Assembly (NCBI RefSeq): GCF_004340875.1 | Contig: NZ_SLXQ01000009.1 | Location: 186,001-250,000, forward strand | DNA from: Tamaricihabitans halophyticus | Lineage (GTDB): Bacteria; Actinomycetota; Actinomycetes; Mycobacteriales; Pseudonocardiaceae | Length of the DNA: 64,000 nt | Direction of reading: 5' to 3' | In this document: positions 44,135 to 53,027 of the stretch, in pieces | Position numbering within the stretch: position 1 is the stretch's first letter | Layout of the letters: each line of letters opens with the position of its first letter | Notes under the pieces: model-generated | Told to the model about the DNA's origin: nothing | Seen by the model: only the letters and a program-made list of their open reading frames with translations | The model's database searches: none | Program-made: the position numbers and the translations under genes

Positions 44135-44744
44135 CTCTACTCTCGATCGGACCGGCGAAGCCCGATCGGGTGGTTTTTCTGCAACTTGCAGATCGGGCTC
44201 CCGATGCACCGCTCGACGGCCTACCCTGGATAGCAATGCACACCCTGCGGGCGTATGCCCATTGCTTGCCTGGTCGAGCCGCGACGCGAAGCCGTGGTTT
44301 CGATCCGCTCGGGCGCACCCAGGTGAGTCAACCGGCGAAGGCCTGGCAACGCCCTGGCATCAGGCACTCAACCAGAAGTGCAACCACACCTTCGATCGAG
44401 CGATACTGGATAATCCGACACCCCGGCGCTCGTCCATGGCAAACAGCGCCTGTGCAGGTCAGCGCCAATATTTCCGGCCGTTGCCTGTCCGCGAGCAACG
44501 CCAGGAGCGGCGTTAGGCTTAGCGCTTGGCCCGAAGGTATACCCATCGACTTTCACCGGGCCGCCGTCGAGCCACCAGCAACCGGCGCCGTGCCCCGAAC
44601 TGGCCGCGTCGTGCTACTCAGCGCAGATTGCGCACGATAACGGTTTACCTAAAGGATGATTTGCTGAATCATTTCAGTTGGCCGATAGCGAAATAATGGC
44701 GCCAAACGGCGTAAGCACGGTGGGCACAGGAGGTCTCACGCAAC
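44135..44744. other. 610-base stretch without a supportable protein gene
   Basis: Apart from a terminator at its start and a locally AT-rich promoter-like region at 44640-44690 (with the inverted repeat TGATT-tgctg-AATCA at 44657-44671), I see no coding signal: frames here lack Shine-Dalgarno sequences and family motifs. The size would allow a small RNA, but nothing specific supports one. Confidence 0.5.
44144..44178 (+). terminator. Intrinsic terminator
   Basis: CGATCGG (44144-44150) pairs with CCGATCG (44162-44168), followed by GGTGGTTTTT; it ends the transcript of the small membrane gene at 43826-44134. Confidence 0.6.
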
Positions 44745-46211
44745 GTGGACAGCGGTCAGGGCTCCGCTCCGGAGCAGGAACCACGCCGGGCACGGCACCG
44801 GCGTGGGGCGACCGCTGGCACCTGGACACCTACCGTCCCCTCGGCCGGCCCCCGGCGCGGGCAGAACCACGCGGCACCTCCCGCAGCGGCAGCTGACGGC
44901 ACCGCGTTCGGTGATCCACTTTTCGGGGATCCACTTTTCGACGACCCGCTGTACGGCAGCCCAGTCGACAGCCCACTCGACGCTGCCTATCCAGCGGAAG
45001 CCAGTCGGCGCCCGGGCCCGGTGACGGGTGGCACTGGCCAGCTTCCCGAGCCGGAGGCGCCGCCATTACGCCGACCGCCACGGCGGCGCGGCGTCACCGC
45101 ACGGCGGAGGACGGAATCCGCCACGCCGGTCGATACCGACCACGCCGCGCTCGACCCGCCGACCCGCCCCCATCTGGGGCTCGGCCCCCCGGAACCGGCC
45201 TGGCCGGGCGCCGCGGACCTGGCCGCCGCCCAGCGGCCAGCTACCGACACATCCGGCCCTCCGGCGCACCAAGCGATTCCCCCGCAGGGATTCCCAGAGA
45301 CTCAGCCCCCCGACCAGCCGGCTGGCCCCGTCGACCAACCACCCGAACCGGCGGATGCCGCGAACGCGGTGCCCGCGGCGATAGCGGCAGCCAGCTCCGC
45401 CGAGGGTGGCCTGGCCAAGTTCGACCTCGGCACGGTTCCCGCATCGGTGACCCCGCCACGTAGCTGGCGAAGGGCCGCATGGTTCGCGGTCGCCTCGTCG
45501 ACAGGAGTAGCCGCCCTATTGCTCGCTGCTGGCACGCTGGTCAGCCAACCGAGCTCGCGCATTCTGGACGCCGCGCCGAACGGCTACGAGCACAACAACC
45601 CGTTCCCGTACCCGGCAGACACCTCGCCGGACGGGCTGACCAGTTCCACGGAGCGCACTGAGCGGGGTGAATCAAGCGCGCCCGAGACACGCGACACGAC
45701 GCCAACGACCGTCGACGACCGCGCGCGCACCGACTCCTTCGGGTCCAGCCAGCCCACCGGGCAACCAAGCACCGGCTCCCCCGGCTCCGGTTCCGGCTCG
45801 GGCGAACCGGGCCCCTCCACCTCCGCGCCGGTCACCGGCGAACCCGAGTCGTCGACCCGCAACCCTGGCCGCCCGCCATCCCCACCACCCAACGTGGAAA
45901 CCAACACCAGGGGTTTCGCCAAGGCGAACGCCGACAAGATGGCGGACAACACGAGGGACTATTACTACTACGTCACCGAGGACCCGCAGGCGGCCCACGC
46001 GCTGACCACGGGCGCGGAGAGTGCCGAGGACATCGAGCGCCGCTACGCCGACGTGTCCTACATCGTGGTACGCGAGATCGTGGTGAACCCGGACGAGCCG
46101 ACTACCGAGAACACGATCGAGGTCACCAGAACGGATGGTACGAAGACTACCGAGGTACGCACCTTGGAGTACTCCTACGGAAACGACCCCAAGGTCGCCG
46201 TCGATCGTTGA
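44745..46211 (+). CDS. Single-pass membrane protein with Pro-rich cytosolic and extracytoplasmic parts
   Basis: 488 aa. Residues 1-240 are Pro/Arg/Ala-rich and disordered, with a short Asp-Pro-Leu repeat (GDPLFGDPLFDDPLYG, about 56-71) and an Arg-rich patch (PPLRRPPRRRGVTARRR). One helix follows at about 247-266 (WFAVASSTGVAALLLAAGTLV), then a Ser/Thr/Pro extracytoplasmic stalk and a C-terminal segment of about 100 residues rich in Tyr and acidic residues. GTG at 44745 follows AGGAGGT. Same strand and just upstream of a second such protein and two Ser/Thr kinases; it may be a kinase substrate. No homologue recognised. Confidence 0.65.
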   Translation: MDSGQGSAPEQEPRRARHRRGATAGTWTPTVPSAGPRRGQNHAAPPAAAADGTAFGDPLFGDPLFDDPLYGSPVDSPLDAAYPAEASRRPGPVTGGTGQLPEPEAPPLRRPPRRRGVTARRRTESATPVDTDHAALDPPTRPHLGLGPPEPAWPGAADLAAAQRPATDTSGPPAHQAIPPQGFPETQPPDQPAGPVDQPPEPADAANAVPAAIAAASSAEGGLAKFDLGTVPASVTPPRSWRRAAWFAVASSTGVAALLLAAGTLVSQPSSRILDAAPNGYEHNNPFPYPADTSPDGLTSSTERTERGESSAPETRDTTPTTVDDRARTDSFGSSQPTGQPSTGSPGSGSGSGEPGPSTSAPVTGEPESSTRNPGRPPSPPPNVETNTRGFAKANADKMADNTRDYYYYVTEDPQAAHALTTGAESAEDIERRYADVSYIVVREIVVNPDEPTTENTIEVTRTDGTKTTEVRTLEYSYGNDPKVAVDR

Positions 46212-46300
46212 TCGTTCACACATGTGAGTGACAATCATGACCGTTTATCGCGCCGACACGGTGTTCCGTCGATGGATTCTGGCTCCCAAGGTCAGCACGC

Positions 46301-46313
46301 GGTAACTGTTACC
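46301..46313. promoter_or_regulatory. Palindrome GGTAAC-T-GTTACC
   Basis: A perfect 13-base inverted repeat 58 bases upstream of the membrane protein starting at 46372. It contains GTAAC-like half sites reminiscent of MtrA-type boxes, but the arrangement differs from the published direct-repeat motif. Confidence 0.4.
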
Positions 46314-46371
46314 CAGGTCGATCAACCGAGACCTGCTCGAACCAGTGGGCCAGACGGATGAGGAACCAGCT

Positions 46372-47286
46372 ATGGAGCACCCGGTGCGCCCGGACCGGCT
46401 CACGCAGCCGGATCAGGACGTGGACGAGCCACCGATTGGTTCGGCATCGCCGGTTGCCCCTGCCTGGATGAACTGGACCGAGGGGCCCGATCCGCAGGAC
46501 GGTAACGGTGCACAGGGCAGTACCGGTCAGCAGGACAGCACCGCCCTCGCCGAAGCGGTCGAAGAGCACTACCTGCGTGGGCGCCCGCACACGCCGAGCG
46601 GACCGGGTCATCGTCGCGGTCAGCGCGCAGCCGAGGACGACTCCACCGAAGGCGGCCGGAAGATCTCGTTCGTCGCCAAGATCGTGGGGCTCAGCACGGC
46701 GTCGATCCTGCTCTGCGCCGCCATCGCGGCCGCGGCGGTGGCGAGTCACCAGCGCAGCGAACCGGCCTCGTCGACGCAAACCGCGGCCGGCGAGATCACC
46801 GGGGTCCGCGCGCTTGATCCGCGTGGCGCGGCCGGCTACGGCCCACCGCCGAGCGCGACGGTCGGCCCGGTGGAACGCACCGGCGGAACGGACACGGAAA
46901 GTCCGGACGGCAGCCAATCGCGCGAAAATCAGGCGAACGGCACCGGCGGCGAGGTCTCGATCGCCTCAGCACGCAGCGCGGAAGAGATGTTCTCGTTCGT
47001 GGCGACCTTCTATCAGTTGCTGGACACCGCGCCGCGAGATGCGCTCGAACTGATCGATCCGGCGCTACTCGGCGATCGTGGCGACCGGCTGGTGCGATCT
47101 TGGCAAACCATGCGGGATATTCGGATCACCGGCATTGAGCTGCGTGATTCCAGCACCGTCGTGGTCGCGGTGAGCATGCGCAACGTCGCCGGTGACCAGA
47201 TTCGGCTCCGCCAATCGCTCCGGTTGAGCGGACCCCACTATCCCCGGATCGAGGGAGCGCGGGTACTGTCCGTACAGCGGAGCTAA
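46372..47286 (+). CDS. Single-pass membrane protein with extracytoplasmic NTF2-like tail
   Basis: 304 aa from the ATG at 46372 (MEHPVRPDRL), which has GAGGAA six bases upstream; a GTG at 46345 is an alternative. A cytosolic acidic N-terminus precedes a helix (ISFVAKIVGLSTASILLCAAIAAAAVA, about 98-124). The C-terminal about 100 residues (EEMFSFVATFYQLLDTAPRDALELIDPALL... WQTMRDIRITGIELRDSSTVVV) look like an NTF2/SnoaL-like cone fold, as found in extracytoplasmic domains of kinase-linked proteins. Directly upstream of two Ser/Thr kinases; a signalling or sensing role is inferred. Confidence 0.68.
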   Translation: MEHPVRPDRLTQPDQDVDEPPIGSASPVAPAWMNWTEGPDPQDGNGAQGSTGQQDSTALAEAVEEHYLRGRPHTPSGPGHRRGQRAAEDDSTEGGRKISFVAKIVGLSTASILLCAAIAAAAVASHQRSEPASSTQTAAGEITGVRALDPRGAAGYGPPPSATVGPVERTGGTDTESPDGSQSRENQANGTGGEVSIASARSAEEMFSFVATFYQLLDTAPRDALELIDPALLGDRGDRLVRSWQTMRDIRITGIELRDSSTVVVAVSMRNVAGDQIRLRQSLRLSGPHYPRIEGARVLSVQRS

Positions 47287-47460
47287 ATCACGCGCGGGAA
47301 ACGGCTTGAGGCTGCCCCGGAGAAACACGCGGCTCCGGAAACGCGACATGCGGAGTAGAGCGAGCGAATTCGCCTTGGTGGGGATGGGTCACGTGGATAG
47401 GTTCACGCAGATACCCATTGATTCCAGCACCACCGGTCAGCGGACCGACAAGGAGGAGCT

Positions 47461-48999
47461 GTGAGCGACGAGGGCCGCCTGGTCGCAGGACGATACCGCC
47501 TGACCCAGCGCATCGGCGCCGGGGCGATGGGCGCTGTCTGGACGGCGCAGGATGAGCTACTCGGCCGTACCGTCGCGGTAAAGCAGCTACTGCTGCAGCC
47601 CGGCCTTTCCGAGGCGGAGTCCGAGGATGCCCGGCAGCGCTGCATGCGCGAAGGGCGCATCGCCGCACGGCTGCACCATCCGAACGCGATCACCGTCTTC
47701 GACGTCGTCACCGATGACTATGGGCAACCCTGCCTGATCATGGAGTACCTGCCGTCGACAAGCCTGGCGCAGGTACTCGCGGAGCCCCGCACGCTCAACC
47801 CGACCGACGCCGCGAGCATCGGCGCTCAGGTCGCCGCCGCGCTCATCGACGCACACGCCGTCGGCATCGTGCACCGGGACATCAAGCCGGGAAACGTGCT
47901 GCTCGGCGACAACGGCACGGTGAAGATCACCGACTTCGGGATCTCCCGTGCCACCGACGACGTCACCGTGACCAAAACCGGCATGATCGCCGGCACGCCC
48001 GCATACCTGGCTCCCGAGGTCGCGATCGGGCAGAACCCGGGGCCACCTTCCGATGTGTTCTCGCTTGGCTCGACGATCTACGCGGCTGTCGAGGGCGAAC
48101 CGCCGTTCGGGCTTTCCGAGAACACGCTGAGCCTGCTGCACACCGTCGCGGCCGGGCAGATCAAGCCGCCACGGCGGTCCGGTCCACTGGCCAGCGTGCT
48201 CGCGCTACTGCTCGCGCCGCGAGTGGAGGATCGGCCAGACGCCCAGGAAGCGGCTGAACTACTGGCCGCGGTCGCCAGGGGGGAAACCCCCATCGGCCTG
48301 CCGATGCAGGGCGGCCAGACCCAGGCGATGGACGAACCCAGCGGTACCAGGGTGGCGCCCGTGCCATTCGGGATACCCGGAGGCGGCCAGCAGAACTCTG
48401 GCTACCAGAACACCGCGCAGGGTACGAGTTACTACGACGAGTACCCGGACGACGAGTACGACCAGTACGGCGATCAGACCAGGGCCTACCCGGCCTACGA
48501 CGACGAGGACCCCTACGACGCCGAGCCAACCAGGGCGATGGCCCCGAGTGGCGCGTCGACCAGGACCGCGGTCGCGCCGGATGCCGCGGATCCGGACGAG
48601 GGCAAAGGCAAGTCCCGGTGGCGCAAGCCGCTGCTGGTCGGCGGGCTCGCGTTGGTTGCGCTTGCCGCGGGCGGCGCGTTCATCTTCGCCAACACCGGTG
48701 GTGACGAGACGCCCGGACAGCAGCAGCCCGCACCGGTGAACGACTCACGGCAGACCACCTCGGTCGCTCCGACGACCACGACACCAACCACGGTCGAAGA
48801 GGAAGCCCCACCGGTCACCACGGAGGAGCAAGCGCCGCCGACGCAGGAGCAGCAGCCGCCGCCAGAGGAAACTCAGGAGCCGCCGCCCCAGCAAACGCAG
48901 CCAACCGAACAGGAGCCGCCGCCGTCCACGCCGCCGGAGGATGAGGTTCCGACGAGTGACGAGCCGCCGCCACCGGATGTCACCACCCAAATGCGCTGA
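47461..48999 (+). CDS. Membrane-anchored Ser/Thr protein kinase (PknB-like)
   Basis: 512 aa. Kinase domain about 10-270: glycine loop GAGAMGAVW, Lys41 in VAVKQ, HRDIKPGN (catalytic Asp140), DFG at 158-160 and APE at 184-186. It is followed by a juxtamembrane acidic stretch (YDEYPDDEYDQYGDQ...), a helix at about 392-412 (LLVGGLALVALAAGGAFIFAN) and an extracytoplasmic Pro/Glu-rich tail with no PASTA or other recognised sensor domain. GTG at 47461 sits just after AAGGAGGAG. Nine bases separate it from the next kinase; both would be co-expressed and can phosphorylate each other. Confidence 0.92.
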   Translation: MSDEGRLVAGRYRLTQRIGAGAMGAVWTAQDELLGRTVAVKQLLLQPGLSEAESEDARQRCMREGRIAARLHHPNAITVFDVVTDDYGQPCLIMEYLPSTSLAQVLAEPRTLNPTDAASIGAQVAAALIDAHAVGIVHRDIKPGNVLLGDNGTVKITDFGISRATDDVTVTKTGMIAGTPAYLAPEVAIGQNPGPPSDVFSLGSTIYAAVEGEPPFGLSENTLSLLHTVAAGQIKPPRRSGPLASVLALLLAPRVEDRPDAQEAAELLAAVARGETPIGLPMQGGQTQAMDEPSGTRVAPVPFGIPGGGQQNSGYQNTAQGTSYYDEYPDDEYDQYGDQTRAYPAYDDEDPYDAEPTRAMAPSGASTRTAVAPDAADPDEGKGKSRWRKPLLVGGLALVALAAGGAFIFANTGGDETPGQQQPAPVNDSRQTTSVAPTTTTPTTVEEEAPPVTTEEQAPPTQEQQPPPEETQEPPPQQTQPTEQEPPPSTPPEDEVPTSDEPPPPDVTTQMR

Positions 49000-49008
49000 G
49001 CGGTCACT

Positions 49009-50070
49009 GTGGTCGCGGCAGGGCACATCGTTGGAGACCGGTACCGGCTGGACCGGCGGCTCGGCGGTGGCGCCATGGGTGTCGTCTGGCAGGGGCATGA
49101 TCTGCGCCTACAGCGGACCGTCGCGGTAAAGCAGCTACTGCTCAACCAGGCGAGCAGCCCTCGGCAGGCGTACGAGGCGCGGGAACGCGCGCTCCGCGAG
49201 GGCAGGTTGGCTGCGCGGTTGAGCCATCCGCAGGCCGTCGCGGTTTACGATACGGTGCTCGACGGCGACGCGCCCTGGTTGATCATGGAGTATCTACCTT
49301 CGGTCAGCCTGGCAACCGTGATCCTCACCCATGGCCCGCTGCCTTCGGCGGAGGCGGCCCGGATGGCCGCGCTGGTGTCGGATGCCCTGGTGGCCGCGCA
49401 TACCGCGGGTATCGTGCACCGGGACGTCAAACCCGGCAATGTGCTCCGCACCGAGGACGGCAACGTCAAGATCACCGATTTCGGGATAGCCAGGGCGCTG
49501 GACGACGTGGTCGTCACCGCTACCGGTCAGCTCGCAGGGACCCCCGCCTACCTCGCGCCTGAGCTGATCAAGCGCCAGCCGGTGAGCCCGGCGGCCGATG
49601 TGTACTCGCTGGGATGCACGCTGTTTGCCGCCATCGAGGGGCATTCGCCATTCGCGCATGCCAAGACGGAAATGGAGGTCGTGCAGGCGGTGGCCGACGG
49701 CAGGGCATTGCCGTCCACGCGGGCCGGCGAGCTCACCTCGCTGCTTACCGCGATGCTGCGCAACGATCCCGCTGAGCGGCCGACGATGCCCGAGGTACGC
49801 GCGGCGCTTGGCGCGAAGCCAGCGGAATACAGCATCGCGCCGCCGCCCCGGGCAGCCGCACCTCCGCCGGAACCGCGGGCTGCCCCCGCCCCTAGCGCTG
49901 GCGGCTCGGCTGTGCCGGTACTGCCAGTCGAGCAACCACGGGCCCGGCCGGCGGGCGTTGCTGTGGTTGAAGCGCCGACCGAGCGGGCGCGCGGCGCAGG
50001 CGCCGTTGTGCTGGCCGTGCTCTGCGCGGCACTCTGCGGCATCGTGGTCGTGGAGCTCTTCTTCGTCTGA
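49009..50070 (+). CDS. Membrane-anchored Ser/Thr protein kinase (PknB-like), short
   Basis: 353 aa, paralogous to its neighbour. GGGAMGVVW glycine loop, Lys41 in VAVKQLLL, HRDVKPGN (catalytic Asp139), DFG at 157-159, APE at 183-185. A Pro-rich juxtamembrane region leads to a single C-terminal helix (VVLAVLCAALCGIVVVELFFV) that ends the protein, so there is essentially no extracytoplasmic sensor. It could sense through the membrane helix or through its partner kinase. GTG at 49009, nine bases after the preceding stop. Together they form a twin-kinase operon. Confidence 0.92.
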   Translation: MVAAGHIVGDRYRLDRRLGGGAMGVVWQGHDLRLQRTVAVKQLLLNQASSPRQAYEARERALREGRLAARLSHPQAVAVYDTVLDGDAPWLIMEYLPSVSLATVILTHGPLPSAEAARMAALVSDALVAAHTAGIVHRDVKPGNVLRTEDGNVKITDFGIARALDDVVVTATGQLAGTPAYLAPELIKRQPVSPAADVYSLGCTLFAAIEGHSPFAHAKTEMEVVQAVADGRALPSTRAGELTSLLTAMLRNDPAERPTMPEVRAALGAKPAEYSIAPPPRAAAPPPEPRAAPAPSAGGSAVPVLPVEQPRARPAGVAVVEAPTERARGAGAVVLAVLCAALCGIVVVELFFV

Positions 50071-50085
50071 GCTACGCGCTGTGCC

Positions 50086-50460
50086 TCAGTCCACCGGTGC
50101 GGCCGCGTCCAGTTCGGCGATCAGCCGTTTCGGCGCCACCACGCGATAGGCCTCGGTCACCAGCTCGCCGACCTGCTCCCAGTCCACCTCGACGTCCAGG
50201 TACACGCCAAGCCAACCGCGGTGCCCGACGTATGGCGGCCGGAAGTAGCGCCCAGGATCGGTACCGATCAGGGCCGCTGCTTCGCCCGGCGGCGCGGCGC
50301 ACCAGAACCCCAGTCGATCATCATGGTGATGGTCGGCCAGCATCACGAAGGTCTTCTTACCGCGCACGAACCACGTTGGCTCGCCGTGACTGAGCCGCTC
50401 CGTCACCTCGGGCAACGCCATGCACGAAGCCCGCAGCCGGTCCACCGAATCACCCGTCAT
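50086..50460 (-). CDS. MmcQ/YjbR family protein
   Basis: 124 aa, CyaY-like DNA-binding fold of the YjbR family. Seen: CMALPEVTERLSHGEPTWFVRGKKTFVML, then FWCAAPPGEAAALIG.DPGRYFRPPYVGHRGWLGVYLD and LVTEAYRVVAPKRL. The start at 50460 (MTGDSVDRL) is the conserved one; the longer frame is rejected. Function unknown; it stands alone, convergent with the second kinase. Confidence 0.88.
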   Translation of the reverse strand: MTGDSVDRLRASCMALPEVTERLSHGEPTWFVRGKKTFVMLADHHHDDRLGFWCAAPPGEAAALIGTDPGRYFRPPYVGHRGWLGVYLDVEVDWEQVGELVTEAYRVVAPKRLIAELDAAAPVD

Positions 50461-50503
50461 CCACCCACGGTAACGCCAACCCAGCCCACCCCACCCCACT
50501 CAA

Positions 50504-50728
50504 AATCAACGTTTAGCCCGCTAAACCAAATTACTTGCACACGCTAATCAAACACGTTTAGCCCGCTGAACTCAGCTGAAGATCAACGTTTAGCCCGCTG
50601 AACCGAATTTACTTAGCATGCACAAATACTGCGGTGAGCCCACTGATCGTGCTATCGCGGGCGCTAAATGATCAACGGTCAGCCCGCTAAACGCGCGCCT
50701 GTATCAACTGTCAGCCTGCTAAACGCGT
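50504..50728. repeat. Array of palindromic intergenic repeats (about six units)
   Basis: Units GTTTAGCCCGCTAAAC, GTTTAGCCCGCTGAAC, GGTCAGCCCGCTAAACGC and TGTCAGCCTGCTAAACGC, mostly preceded by ATCAAC, with spacers such as AAATTACTTGCACACGC. It occupies the gap 3' of the LuxR regulator (minus strand). Confidence 0.88.
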
Positions 50729-50774
50729 GATGAATGAGGCGCGCGGGGCTGTGGCGCGCGACAAAATGCGCAGG

Positions 50775-51449
50775 TCAGACCAGTCGGCGATCCGATGCCC
50801 AGCGGGAAAGCTCGTAGCGGTTGGACAGCTGGGTCTTACGCAGCACGCTGGACACATGCGTCTCCACCGTCTTCACCGAAATGAACAGCTCCGACGCGAT
50901 CTCCTTGTACGCGTAGCCGCGCGCGAGTAGCCGCAACACATCCCGCTCCCTCGGGGTAAGCAGATCCAGCTCCGGATCGCTGATCGGCGCCGCGCCCGGC
51001 CGCTCGGAAAACGCGTCCAGCACGAAGCCCGCCAACCGTGGCGAAAACACCGCGTCACCGTCGGAAACCCGGCGTACCGCGCGCACCAGCTCCTGGCTGG
51101 AGATCGTCTTGGTGACATAGCCACGCGCCCCCGCCCGGATCACCGCGATGACGTCCTCGGCGGCGTCCGATACGGACAACGCGAGAAACACCACCTCGGG
51201 ATACTCGGGGCGGACCCTGCGCAGCACCTCGGCGCCACCGCCGTCCGGCATGTGCACATCGAGCAGCACCACATCCGGCTTGTGGTGCGCGATCCCCGTC
51301 ACCGCCTCGGCCACCGAACCGGCCTCGCCGACTACATGCACCTCATCGGTGATCGAATCCAGCTCGGTGCGCACCCCCGCACGGAACAACGCGTGATCAT
51401 CGACCAGAAACACCCGGACCGGCTGCCTACCCACCTGCGGCTCCGTCAC
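50775..51449 (-). CDS. LuxR/NarL-family response regulator
   Basis: 224 aa. Receiver domain with DD (17-18), phospho-acceptor Asp64 (LLDVHMP) and Lys in TKTISSQE; C-terminal LuxR helix-turn-helix (LTPRERDVLRLLARGYAYKEIASELFISVKTVETHVSSVLRK). It overlaps the sensor kinase gene by four bases, forming a LiaRS-type two-component pair. Candidate targets are the TCAGGG-N4-CCCTGA sites ahead of the PspC gene at 53028 and the small membrane gene at 43826. Those assignments are inference from position. Confidence 0.94.
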   Translation of the reverse strand: MTEPQVGRQPVRVFLVDDHALFRAGVRTELDSITDEVHVVGEAGSVAEAVTGIAHHKPDVVLLDVHMPDGGGAEVLRRVRPEYPEVVFLALSVSDAAEDVIAVIRAGARGYVTKTISSQELVRAVRRVSDGDAVFSPRLAGFVLDAFSERPGAAPISDPELDLLTPRERDVLRLLARGYAYKEIASELFISVKTVETHVSSVLRKTQLSNRYELSRWASDRRLV

Positions 51450-52906
51450 GTCCTCGCCTCGCTCTCTGTCATGCCGGCCGCTGCAGCCGACCCCCGCACG
51501 ACGACCGACAGCTGCACCTCGGTGCCTTCACCCGGCGCGGTACGCAGCCGAACCTCGCCGCCATTGCGCTCCATCCTGCCCCGAATGGAATCCGCCAGAC
51601 CATGCCGGTCACCCGATACCGTGCTCTCGTCGAAGCCACTACCCCGATCCCGCACGAAAATAGTCACGCGATCATGCTCGGCTTCGGCGTAGACGCTCAC
51701 CTCGTTCTCGCCAGAATGCTTCGCGGCGTTCACCATTGCCTCGCGGGCGGCCTGCACCAGTGCGGTGAGCTGTTCGGTCATCGCGCAGTCGCCGACCACG
51801 ACCTGTTGAACCTGAATGGCGAAACTGTCCTCCACCTCGCCGCACACCTTGGCGACCGCTTCGGACAGCATGCTCGGCCCGGCGTGCTCGGCGCCGGGCT
51901 CGCCGCCACCCGAACCACCGCCCGAGCCACCCGAGCTACGGCCGTAGCCGGTGGGACCGTACAACCAGCCGCGTAGCTGGCGTTCCTGGCCGCGTGCCAG
52001 CCGCTGCACCTCGCGCGGCTGATCGGACTGCTTCTGGATCAACGCAAGCGTTTGCAGCACCGAATCGTGCAAGTGCGCGGCGATCTCCGCCCGCTCCTCG
52101 GTACGGATCCGGGCTCGCCGCTCCTCACCGAGGTCGCGAACCAGGCGCAGCCACCAGGGCACGGTCAGTACCGCCACCCCCACCAGCGCGGCGAGCACCG
52201 AGAACACCGCGAACTGCACATCACCGAGGTTGGCATTGCTCAGCACGAACACCGCGATCCCGCTGATCACCATGGCCACGCCGGCAAGCACCCTGATCAG
52301 CGCGGTCCGACCACCACCGCCGAGCACCGCGCCAAGCACCCCGGCGCGCAGGTCGCCAACCCGCAGATCCCGCCGCCAGCGCCGACGCTGTGATTCATCG
52401 GCTTCCCGCCATACGACGACCACACCAACCAGCGCCACGCCAAGCGAAGCAGCGACCCAGCCACTGATCGCCCCGGTCAGCGTGCTGATCGCGATAGTCA
52501 GCCCGATACCAAGCGCGAGTAGCCCGTAAGCCTGTCGACGTTCCCTTGTGGAGATCGTGGCGGTCTCCGCCTCGGCCGGCTGCTGCGGAGCGAACACCCA
52601 CAACAGCCCGTAGGCAAGCACCCCGGCGCCGCCCAAGGCGGCGAGCGCCACAAGCGCGATGCGTACCCACAGCACGCTCAGGCCAAGATGGTCGGCAAGG
52701 CCGCCAGCAACACCCGCGACCGCTCGACCATTACGTCGCCGCAGCATCTTGACCGGCTCGGTGTCCGGTTCGGCGAGCGCGCCGGACTGCCCAACACTGA
52801 CCGGCGCGGACCGGGTAGCGATCTCGGTTTCGCCGGTATCCGCGCTGGTCGGCGCCGGGTCCGAGACGGCCTCAGGCGACTCCAACGATGAACTCACGTT
52901 ATCCAT
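51446..52906 (-). CDS. PspC-domain sensor histidine kinase
   Basis: About 486 aa from MDNVSS (a longer start at 52933 is possible; neither has a good Shine-Dalgarno). N-terminal PspC domain (GRAVAGVAGGLADHLGLSVLWVRIALVALAALGG), further membrane helices, then a HisKA_3 phospho-acceptor in AEIAAHLHDSVLQTLALIQKQ and an HATPase domain with VNAAKHSGENEVSV, FVRDRGSGFDE and RHGLADSIRGRMERNGG. It probably senses envelope stress and phosphorylates the adjacent LuxR regulator. A flexible Gly-rich linker (SSGGSGGGSGGG) lies before the HATPase region. Confidence 0.92.
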   Translation of the reverse strand: MDNVSSSLESPEAVSDPAPTSADTGETEIATRSAPVSVGQSGALAEPDTEPVKMLRRRNGRAVAGVAGGLADHLGLSVLWVRIALVALAALGGAGVLAYGLLWVFAPQQPAEAETATISTRERRQAYGLLALGIGLTIAISTLTGAISGWVAASLGVALVGVVVVWREADESQRRRWRRDLRVGDLRAGVLGAVLGGGGRTALIRVLAGVAMVISGIAVFVLSNANLGDVQFAVFSVLAALVGVAVLTVPWWLRLVRDLGEERRARIRTEERAEIAAHLHDSVLQTLALIQKQSDQPREVQRLARGQERQLRGWLYGPTGYGRSSGGSGGGSGGGEPGAEHAGPSMLSEAVAKVCGEVEDSFAIQVQQVVVGDCAMTEQLTALVQAAREAMVNAAKHSGENEVSVYAEAEHDRVTIFVRDRGSGFDESTVSGDRHGLADSIRGRMERNGGEVRLRTAPGEGTEVQLSVVVRGSAAAAGMTESEART

Positions 52907-52975
52907 ACTCACATGACCGGGGCAGTCTTTCATCAGGGAACAGCCCCGAGATCGACCCCGGCCCTGGGGTCAAGT

Positions 52976-52991
52976 TCAGGGGCCTCCCTGA
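52976..52991. promoter_or_regulatory. Operator-like palindrome TCAGGG-GCCT-CCCTGA
   Basis: Perfect TCAGGG-N4-CCCTGA inverted repeat in the divergent promoter between the sensor kinase and the PspC protein. A -10-like CAAGCT (53015-53020) starts 23 bases after it and 13 bases before the GTG. The identical arrangement exists at 43775-43826. Confidence 0.6.
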
Positions 52992-53027
52992 TGTGCCGAC
53001 GTCCCCCGATACGTCAAGCTCGATGAC

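Noticed and set aside
44170-44640. 156-codon plus-strand frame in the gap after the small membrane gene
   Set aside because: Codon use and composition look random, there is no start signal, and no domain is recognised.
50504-50728. CRISPR array
   Set aside because: Units are degenerate and palindromic, spacers are themselves related between loci, and lengths are irregular.
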